From Alteromonas gracilis (GTDB lineage: Bacteria > Pseudomonadota > Gammaproteobacteria > Enterobacterales > Alteromonadaceae), in NCBI RefSeq assembly GCF_002993325.1, contig NZ_PVNO01000025.1:248001-312000 (forward strand): a stretch of DNA of 64,000 nt, given 5' to 3'. Position 1 is the first letter of the stretch, and every line of letters begins with the position of its first letter. A program made the translations under genes and the position numbers. Under the pieces are notes generated by a model, which worked only from the letters and a program-made list of their open reading frames with translations, was not told where the DNA came from and made no database searches. Below are positions 57,625 through 64,000 of this stretch, piece by piece.

Positions 57625-58951
57625 AGTTGTTTTTCAACATACTTTCAAATAGCGCATGGTCTTCAACTACCTGTTCTGCATAAAGATTAGCTATTTTTAT
57701 GAGTAAATCGTTAATCTGTCCAAAGGTATTCGCTGCGTGTGATGCAAAGCGCGTGCTTCGCCTATCGCCACGGCAGTGTGCTAACGCAAGTGTATAGCCG
57801 CAAAGGTGGGCAAAATAGGTGAAGCCACCCTCTACCGCTTTCGTTCCCATGACAATATCATGTGGATCTACACCTACTTTGGCGTGATGCCTTGAGCGCG
57901 TTAAGTAATGCGCGTCGTTAAACATGACTTCATCTAGTACCAAGTCAGGTTTTCTCTGCATTCTTCTTTGGCAGCGAGCAGTTAGGTGAGCCGCATTGAG
58001 ACGATTAACAGGGTTTATCGAAGGAAAGTAATGCAAGGGAGCAGCCTCGCGTTGCTGCTTGACTTCTACGATATGGCAATGTGAAAAACTTGTGGGGCTG
58101 TGAGGTTTTGAAGGCCCGACTAAAAAGTAATAGCGGCTCATGTTTACAGACCCTGTTCCTGCATTATGTCGTTTCACAATATCGACTACAGCATCATCCA
58201 TGTAGGGGGCGAAGACGTTAAGAAGTGTTGAATATGTGTGCTCGTTCAACGAAGAAAATTTTTCTTCATCTGTTCTGAATGCCAGACCATCATCGACTAA
58301 ATGTACGGCTTTGGCTAGCGCACTTTTTGTGAGGAAATCCTCGCCTCCTGCGCTTCGCGCCTTTGCTTTTTTATAAAGTTTCGTCAGTTTACTTGGTACT
58401 GCATTAGGGCAATAGTCTACCGCTTCATTCAATACCGCTGCGTTATCAACAACGCGCTTACATGTTTCAACGTAACTGGCGATAAATGCCTGTTGCGCAT
58501 CACTGACTTGTTTAAAACTAACAACAGGCTTAGTTGGGTTAATATCGTCACTCGAATACCTGCCGTCAACAACACCGTCGCAGTGCACTTTAACAAGGTG
58601 CAACGAAGTAAGGAAGCGAAGTACATCCCACTCTGCACGACCCACGCACGCATCATCAAAATCATTGGGTGAGAAAATCACCGTATCACCGTGTGAACCT
58701 TCTTCGGTTAAGAATCCAAAATTCGAAGTATGACAATCTCCCATAACACTGGTGAGCGGCACTGCTTCACATTCTTTTGGAATACTGATTATTCCGCCGT
58801 TTATATCGGCGTAAAAAAGTTGCGCACTTCCTCGATAAAAAACAAAAGGACTTGTCGCCATTTTTTGATGTTTTGAAAGGCGAGGCGACGGTTTTTGCCC
58901 GTCAACCCGCGTAATGGTGTTAATTAAGTGTTGAAGTCTATGGTCAGACAT
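57623..58951 (-). CDS. DUF2252 family protein
   Basis: The 442-residue protein shows MATSPFVFYRGSAQLFYAD, GDCHTSNFGFL, NDFDDACVGRAEWDVLRF and VVEDHALFES, all recurrent in DUF2252. The pattern of conserved Asp/His recalls a kinase-like (aminoglycoside phosphotransferase) fold, but activity is unproven. It is monocistronic and divergent from ahpC. Confidence 0.85.
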   Translation of the reverse strand: MSDHRLQHLINTITRVDGQKPSPRLSKHQKMATSPFVFYRGSAQLFYADINGGIISIPKECEAVPLTSVMGDCHTSNFGFLTEEGSHGDTVIFSPNDFDDACVGRAEWDVLRFLTSLHLVKVHCDGVVDGRYSSDDINPTKPVVSFKQVSDAQQAFIASYVETCKRVVDNAAVLNEAVDYCPNAVPSKLTKLYKKAKARSAGGEDFLTKSALAKAVHLVDDGLAFRTDEEKFSSLNEHTYSTLLNVFAPYMDDAVVDIVKRHNAGTGSVNMSRYYFLVGPSKPHSPTSFSHCHIVEVKQQREAAPLHYFPSINPVNRLNAAHLTARCQRRMQRKPDLVLDEVMFNDAHYLTRSRHHAKVGVDPHDIVMGTKAVEGGFTYFAHLCGYTLALAHCRGDRRSTRFASHAANTFGQINDLLIKIANLYAEQVVEDHALFESMLKNN

Positions 58952-59262
58952 TTATTCCTCGATATATTTTGAACGAGTCTTTAAATTCAGTATTACGCCC
59001 ATACCTACTGTTGTTAGTGTAATTTGTCAATTTTGAATACGCGGTGAACTTTCGATTCAATAATCTGATTAAGCGATTCATTTTTACCAATTAGTTTTTT
59101 TTGACAGAGCGCGCTATTCTTATCACCAGTTTCGAAGGGCGAGATTTTAAGCTTCAGTGATGACTTTCACAAAAGCATAAAACTTTGTTCTTACAATAAA
59201 CGTAAAATTGTAATCGCATGCACTATGCTTGCGACTAATTTAAACCAAATGGAGAATTAAAC
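58952..59262. promoter_or_regulatory. divergent region before ahpC with TTACAAT-N9-ATTGTAA dyad
   Basis: A 310-base gap. At 59191-59197 and 59207-59213 a perfect seven-base inverted repeat lies 50 bases before the ahpC ATG, in position to control the promoter. No clear OxyR site (ATAG-N7-CTAT) was seen. A GGAG site precedes ahpC. Confidence 0.45.
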
Positions 59263-59826
59263 ATGGCATTGATCAATACTGCTATCAAACCTTTCAAAGC
59301 AACTGCATTTAAAGACGGCGAGTTCGTAGACGTAAGCAGTGAAGACATCAAAGGTAAATGGGCAGTTTTCGTATTTTATCCAGCTGACTTCACGTTCGTA
59401 TGCCCAACAGAGCTAGGTGATATCGCTGACAAGTACGAAGAGCTTCAGTCTCGTGGCGTTGAAGTATTCTCAGTATCAACTGACACTCACTTCACTCACA
59501 AAGCGTGGCACGATTCTTCAGACACAATCAACAAGATCAAGTTTGCAATGATTGGCGACCCAACAGGCGAAATCACTCGTAACTTTGATTGTATGCGTGA
59601 AACCATGGGTCTTGCTGACCGTGCAACGTTCGTTGTTGACCCAGAAGGTATCATTCAAGCGATGGAAATCACGTCTGAAGGTATCGGTCGTGACGCAGAT
59701 GACCTAGTGCGTAAAGTTAAAGCGGCACAATATGTAGCAAATAATCCAGGCGAAGTGTGCCCAGCAAAATGGAAAGAAGGTGAAGCAACGCTTGCTCCTT
59801 CACTAGACCTAGTAGGCAAAATCTAA
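59263..59826 (+). CDS. ahpC: alkyl hydroperoxide reductase subunit C (2-Cys peroxiredoxin)
   Basis: A 187-residue peroxiredoxin with peroxidatic Cys47 in FTFVCPTE and resolving Cys in GEVCPAKW near 166. It reduces hydrogen peroxide and organic peroxides and is recharged by AhpF. Codon use is restrained and strong, as for abundant proteins. It precedes ahpF with a 173-base gap. Confidence 0.97.
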   Translation: MALINTAIKPFKATAFKDGEFVDVSSEDIKGKWAVFVFYPADFTFVCPTELGDIADKYEELQSRGVEVFSVSTDTHFTHKAWHDSSDTINKIKFAMIGDPTGEITRNFDCMRETMGLADRATFVVDPEGIIQAMEITSEGIGRDADDLVRKVKAAQYVANNPGEVCPAKWKEGEATLAPSLDLVGKI

Positions 59827-59999
59827 GCAACATGCTTAAAGCCTAGTATGTCGGCGCTGTCTGACTATTAAATTGCTAGGCTATCCGTTAGTAGGGAGTG
59901 GGCCTCCACTCCCTGATATTAATTTCCAATTTCCGCTTATAAGTTAACCTTCTTAAAGGTTGGCGGGGATCGGCGTGTCGAAAATAAGGCAGATTAACC
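59827..59999. other. ahpC-ahpF gap
   Basis: A 173-base spacer. GGGAGTGGGCCTCCACTCCC near 59894 can form a hairpin, which may act as a partial terminator lowering ahpF relative to ahpC. Confidence 0.45.
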
Positions 60000-61589
60000 G
60001 TGTTAACTAAAGAAATTTTACAAGCATTGAAATCGTATGCGGAATCAATGCAGAAAAACGTAACCTTTGTCGTGCAGACCGGTGAACATAGCAAGCGTGA
60101 AGAACTTGTTAAGTTTCTGTCCGACATTGCTTCTGTAAGCGAGAAACTAAACGTTGAAGAGCGTGACACCAGTGGTGAATTACGCAGTGCTATCAGCTTT
60201 CTACTTGAAGCCGATGGTGAAGATACAGGGATACGCTTCTCGGGGATCCCTGGAGGTCATGAGTTTAACTCTCTAGTTCTTGCCATGCTTCATGCAGCAG
60301 GGACTGAACTGAAATTAGACGACAGTGTGAAATCAATGGTCAAGGCGGTTAATGAACCTTTGAACTTTGAAGTTTTCATCAGCTTAAGTTGTCACAACTG
60401 TCCTGAGGTAGTACAGGCGCTCAACCAATTTGCGTTAGTAAATCCAAATATCAAAACTGAAATGATTGATGGCGGCCTGTACCAAAACGTAATCCAAGAG
60501 CGTGATATTCAAGGTGTGCCTAGCGTATATCTTAATGGCGAATTGTTTGCCAACGGCAAGGTAGATGCATCGGTACTTATCAACAAACTGATTGAGCGCG
60601 ACCCTAGTCTTAAAGAGGCGAACAAGGGTGAAGCATTGCCACTGCAAGACGTGACGGTAATCGGTGGTGGTCCTGCTGGCGTAGCGTCTGCCATATATAG
60701 TGCGCGTAAAGGCTTAAAAGTAGCTGTAGTTGCAGAGACATTTGGCGGTCAGGTAAAAGATACTATGGGCATCGAAAACTTAATTTCAGTGCCTAAAACC
60801 ACAGGCCCAGAGCTTGTTGGTAATTTGATGGAACACGTTCGCGACTATGAAATTACGCTTAAAGAGCACGTACGTGTAGACAACATTGAGCAGGGTAATA
60901 TTAAGACTATTACACTATCATCTGGAGAGCAGATCCGTACGCGTAGCATTATTGTGGCGACGGGGGCTCGCTGGAGAGAGCTGGGGGTACCTGGCGAAAA
61001 AGAGAATATCGGTAATGGTGTAGCTTATTGTCCGCACTGTGATGGTCCGTTCTTCAAAGGTAAGGATGTTGCTGTGATTGGTGGCGGTAACTCGGGTATT
61101 GAAGCTGCACTAGATTTAGCGGGTATTGTTAAATCGGTGACGGTGTTTGAATTTATGCCAGAACTTAAAGCTGACCAAGTGCTTATTGACCAAGCTGAAA
61201 AACGAGATAATATTACCATTATCAAGAATGCGGCAACGCGACAGATTACTGCCGAAAATGGCAAAGTGAATGCCATTGAGTACCAAGACCGTTCAACCAA
61301 TGAAGTGCATACACGTGAGCTTTCTGGTGTGTTTGTTCAAATTGGTTTGGTGCCAAACAGTCAGTTTATGAAAGGCACGGTGGATATGACGCAGTATGGC
61401 GAAATTATTGTCGATGCTAAGTGCCATACGTCTGAACCCGGCATATTCGCGGCCGGTGACGTTACAACTGTGCCTTATAAGCAAATTGTTATTTCAATGG
61501 GTGAGGGTGCTAAAGCTTCGCTTGCAGCCTTTGAGTACCTGTTGAGCCATGAAGTGGTTGAAACCGAAAGTGAAAGTGCTGCAGCATAA
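60000..61589 (+). CDS. ahpF: alkyl hydroperoxide reductase subunit F
   Basis: A 529-residue flavoprotein with a tandem thioredoxin-like N-terminal domain (CHNC near 129-132), FAD motif GGGPAGVASAIY (about 221), redox CPHC in YCPHCDGPFF, NAD motif GGGNSGIEAA and the C-terminal FAD motif FAAGDVT. It passes electrons from NADH to AhpC. GTG start supported by LTKEILQALKSY. Confidence 0.97.
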   Translation: MLTKEILQALKSYAESMQKNVTFVVQTGEHSKREELVKFLSDIASVSEKLNVEERDTSGELRSAISFLLEADGEDTGIRFSGIPGGHEFNSLVLAMLHAAGTELKLDDSVKSMVKAVNEPLNFEVFISLSCHNCPEVVQALNQFALVNPNIKTEMIDGGLYQNVIQERDIQGVPSVYLNGELFANGKVDASVLINKLIERDPSLKEANKGEALPLQDVTVIGGGPAGVASAIYSARKGLKVAVVAETFGGQVKDTMGIENLISVPKTTGPELVGNLMEHVRDYEITLKEHVRVDNIEQGNIKTITLSSGEQIRTRSIIVATGARWRELGVPGEKENIGNGVAYCPHCDGPFFKGKDVAVIGGGNSGIEAALDLAGIVKSVTVFEFMPELKADQVLIDQAEKRDNITIIKNAATRQITAENGKVNAIEYQDRSTNEVHTRELSGVFVQIGLVPNSQFMKGTVDMTQYGEIIVDAKCHTSEPGIFAAGDVTTVPYKQIVISMGEGAKASLAAFEYLLSHEVVETESESAAA

Positions 61590-61618
61590 TGTAAAGCAGT
61601 AGCTCATTGCACAAGAAC

Positions 61619-61651
61619 AAGCCGAACTTAATTAGTAAGTTCGGCTTTTTT
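61619..61651 (+). terminator. terminator after ahpF
   Basis: AGCCGAACTTA and TAAGTTCGGCT pair around ATTAG, followed by T6. Confidence 0.85.
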
Positions 61652-61692
61652 ATTATCTAAATATAAGCAATCAAATATGCAATCAAAAATGT

Positions 61693-61713
61693 AAATGATA
61701 TCTGTTCTCATTC
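61693..61713 (+). promoter_or_regulatory. Fur-like box
   Basis: AAATGATATCTGTTCTCATT closely resembles the usual gammaproteobacterial Fur site (AAATGATAATNNTTCTCATT) with ATGA/TCAT arms. It is about 100 bases before the first gene of the receptor operon. Confidence 0.5.
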
Positions 61714-61813
61714 GTGTGAAAATTTGTTAACGTAGACGAAAGTATTAAGCACTTGGTTTTAAGAATATTAAAAACAGTGCTCTCTCGCCAAAACTAAAAG
61801 ACAGAATACGCGC

Positions 61814-62137
61814 ATGAACAAAACATTTTTACTTTTGCCTTTATCTACGCTCTTAATTTCCCCGCTTTTTGCAAAAGAACTTAGCGTTAATAATGATGAT
61901 CTCGAAGACGACACCACTATCGAAAAAGTTGAAGTTGTCGGCAAGCGAAGCCCGTTTGGCGCAACAAAAACAAACACACCTATCGTTGAACTTGCACGAA
62001 CAATTTCCATTGAAACCGCGTCAGACTTAAAGCAAAAGGGAGTGTTAAATCTCTCTCAATCAGCGACCTATATGGCAGGGGGAAGTGCTTCCTTTGTTTT
62101 AAATAAAGTAAACGCGTCGCTCACCTATTCGTTTTAA
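61814..62137 (+). pseudogene. internally deleted TonB-dependent siderophore receptor
   Basis: The 107-residue frame has a signal peptide (cut after LFA), VEKVEVVGKRSPFGATKTNT (TonB box and plug start) and ARTISIETASDLKQKGVLNL of a receptor plug. After ATYMAG (residue about 90) it jumps to FVLNKVNASLTYSF, the form of the last barrel strand with C-terminal Phe. About 600 residues usual for such receptors are missing, with the frame kept. It cannot form a barrel. Its downstream genes are intact. Confidence 0.65.
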
Positions 62138-62146
62138 GGAATACTC

Positions 62147-62683
62147 ATGCTTTCAATTACAGCAGGTGGCTTATCACTTGTGGCCTTGGTGGCCGTATAT
62201 AGAAGTTGGCGGGCTCAAGTATCACGTTACCTCTATTTGGGCATAGTTTTCTGGTTGGTTTCCACAGTGTGCTGGTCTTATGCACAAGGGTGGGAGTTTG
62301 GTTTGTTGTACGCACTGTGTATTCCAGCGTTGCTAGTGTGGCCATTCATTGCGTTTAACCAAGTGCAACTTCCTCAACCTAAAAACGTACCTCAGCCCAG
62401 ACGTTTCGATTTTTCCCGTGGTGCGGTTATAGCAAATGTTACCAATTACCTTGTTGTAATGGTTATTTTGCTGGTAATTAGCGTGCTAATTACCCTTGGA
62501 GTTTGTGCGTTACTTCCATTTACTATTGCTGGAAAGTTGGCAACTGCAACCATTCTTTTACCTGTCTTGTGGGGGCTTATTGTTTATCACTACCTCGCTT
62601 CTAGTCACAAATTCAAAGTAATTGGTACATACGCCGTTTTAGCTGCGCTTTGTCTACCAATACTTGCTTTCTTGCCTATGTAG
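62147..62683 (+). CDS. hypothetical inner-membrane protein of the iron operon
   Basis: A 178-residue protein with about five hydrophobic helices (2-20, 25-42, 46-66, 97-125, 132-150, 155-175) and a polar loop with PQPKNVPQPRRFDF. It lies nine bases after the collapsed receptor and ten before a PepSY protein. Small membrane proteins in this slot are common in siderophore operons; I cannot place it in a named family. Confidence 0.7.
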   Translation: MLSITAGGLSLVALVAVYRSWRAQVSRYLYLGIVFWLVSTVCWSYAQGWEFGLLYALCIPALLVWPFIAFNQVQLPQPKNVPQPRRFDFSRGAVIANVTNYLVVMVILLVISVLITLGVCALLPFTIAGKLATATILLPVLWGLIVYHYLASSHKFKVIGTYAVLAALCLPILAFLPM

Positions 62684-62693
62684 GTGAATATAG

Positions 62694-64000
62694 ATGAATA
62701 AAGTTACAAAACAAAATGCATTAAACGCACACACTTGGGCTGGTGTTTTTTTAAGTGTACTCCTTTTTTTAGTATGTCTTTCAGGCACCATTGCGGTTTT
62801 TCACTTAGAGTTCGAGCGTTGGGAGCAACCTCATATTGAAGAGATGGAAAATGTCTCACCAGAGGCGGTTGAAAAAGCTATGGATAGCTTTTTAGCAAAA
62901 CACACAGAAGAATCTCATCATCTCTTTGTTGTGTTTCCTACATCCGATATACCCCGGTTGGTCGTTGAAAATGATCACGTAGCGTATTTCGCTGATGGCG
63001 AAGGTAATTTGCTAGAAGAAGAGAGCGTGTCCTTTACTCAGATGCTGGTTGATCTTCATTTATATCTGAACCTGCCGCATAGCTGGGGAATGATTTTAGT
63101 CAGCGCCTTAGGTGCCATAATCTGTACTCTGGTGATCACAGGCATTATTGCACATAAACGAATTGCAAAAGATGCATTCAAATTGCGAAGAGGTGGCAAC
63201 GGACAGCAGGCGCAAATCGATTTACACAATCGTTTTGGTTTATGGGCCGCGCCGTTTCATTTGATCATCGGCATTAGCGGTACTTACTTTGGTTTGGCCG
63301 GTATCATTTTAATGTTAGTTGCTGCGGTAAATTACGGTGGCGACAGAGATGCTGTCGTCGATCAAATTTTTACACCGGATCCGGTGCTTGCGCCCCAAAG
63401 CGGTAAGCCAGCTATAGGCAAAGCGTTCGACCAAATGAAAACGTTGGCACCAGAAAAGTCGCCCATTTTTCTAACCGTCCACGAAGTTGGTGAGCCAGAG
63501 CAATTTATTGAAATTTACGCGAAAGCGCCGAACAGAATGATTTACGCTGAAGGCTATCGCTTTGACACTGCAGGAAACTTTATCGGTGTAGCAGGGTACG
63601 AACACGGGGAATGGGGTAAGCAGTTATTATGGTCAATGTATCGACTCCACTTTGGCGACTTTGCTGGCATGCTTAGTAAGTGGCTTTACTTCATTTTAGG
63701 CGTAATGCTGACTGTGCTTTGTGTCTCGGGCATGGAAATTTGGTTATCGAAAAAAGCCCATCCGCCATTAGCGAGTCGTCTGTGGTATAGCATTGTATGG
63801 GGGAGCGTTAGCGCGTTGGCGGTAACGGCGGTGGCAGATATGTTATTTGCTGGCTCATTGATTGCCGTATTTTGGGGGGTAATGTTATTGAATATCGTAC
63901 TCACCGTTGGCATCAAATCACTCACAAAGCCGGTATGGCTATTTGTATCAGGTTTAAGTGTTTTGGCGCTGCTTGTTGTCTACACAGCGGTTCATGGGAA
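62694..64000 (+). CDS. PepSY-associated membrane protein, 3' end cut by window
   Basis: An ATG at 62694 opens a frame that stays open to the window edge (435 codons). It begins NALNAHTWAGVFLSVLLFLVCLSGTIAVFHLEFERWEQP, the typical PepSY-TM start, and has further helices near 140-165, 195-220, 335-355 and 380-435. Members reduce or handle ferric siderophores at the inner membrane. It overlaps no other gene and ends beyond the window. Confidence 0.85.
   Translation, partial: MNKVTKQNALNAHTWAGVFLSVLLFLVCLSGTIAVFHLEFERWEQPHIEEMENVSPEAVEKAMDSFLAKHTEESHHLFVVFPTSDIPRLVVENDHVAYFADGEGNLLEEESVSFTQMLVDLHLYLNLPHSWGMILVSALGAIICTLVITGIIAHKRIAKDAFKLRRGGNGQQAQIDLHNRFGLWAAPFHLIIGISGTYFGLAGIILMLVAAVNYGGDRDAVVDQIFTPDPVLAPQSGKPAIGKAFDQMKTLAPEKSPIFLTVHEVGEPEQFIEIYAKAPNRMIYAEGYRFDTAGNFIGVAGYEHGEWGKQLLWSMYRLHFGDFAGMLSKWLYFILGVMLTVLCVSGMEIWLSKKAHPPLASRLWYSIVWGSVSALAVTAVADMLFAGSLIAVFWGVMLLNIVLTVGIKSLTKPVWLFVSGLSVLALLVVYTAVHG

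Overview
The window looks like a chromosomal segment of a marine gammaproteobacterium of the Alteromonadales, most likely Alteromonas or a close relative. The genus call is inference from gene order and protein character: the enterobacterial-type maf/yceD/rpmF/plsX/fab/mltG/tmk/holB/tatD and rimP/nusA/infB/rbfA/truB/rpsO clusters are intact. They sit beside TonB-dependent receptors, DUF3718-like secreted proteins, a GlyGly-CTERM nuclease and several c-di-GMP proteins. No phage, insertion sequence, integrase or CRISPR array was seen.

Region 1 (1-12.4 kb) is the lipid and DNA precursor cluster. A Maf-type pyrophosphatase is divergent from yceD-rpmF-plsX-fabH-fabD-fabG, then acpP and fabF, then pabC-mltG-tmk-holB-tatD and a PNPOx-like flavoprotein. 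Region 2 (12.5-21.1 kb) is mostly minus strand: an NAD(P)-binding oxidoreductase, a beta-propeller diguanylate cyclase, an M2 (ACE-like) peptidase lipoprotein, an SDR and a haloalkane-dehalogenase-like hydrolase. Region 3 (21.4-26.6 kb) is a beta-oxidation operon (hydratase/dehydrogenase fusion, thiolase, acyl-CoA dehydrogenase).

Region 4 (26.6-36.2 kb) is accessory. It holds three paralogous small secreted proteins, each with a shared structured 3' untranslated element, a LysR regulator divergent from a MaoC dehydratase, an entericidin-like lipoprotein, an MscS channel, a TonB-dependent receptor behind a GntR-type palindrome, and a pterin dehydratase. Region 5 (36.4-41.2 kb) has three identical initiator tRNAs, then an MHYT hybrid histidine kinase and an HD-GYP response regulator. 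Region 6 (41.25-48.9 kb) is the transcription/translation operon rimP-nusA-infB-rbfA-truB with rpsO, preceded by a structured leader containing terminators, and convergent rluF.

Region 7 (49-64 kb) contains a coiled-coil membrane protein, a GNAT-nitrilase fusion, a 2OG-Fe(II) oxygenase, a pseudo-receiver/TPR protein, an ExeM/NucH-type nuclease, a DUF2252 protein and ahpC-ahpF. It ends in an iron-type operon whose TonB receptor gene is collapsed to 107 codons, followed by two membrane proteins, the last cut by the window edge.

The observations most worth a second look are the DUF3718-like triplet with its covarying 3' RNA element, the rimP leader, the collapsed receptor under a Fur-like box, the probable leaderless yceD mRNA, and the 40-codon ORF linking pabC to mltG.
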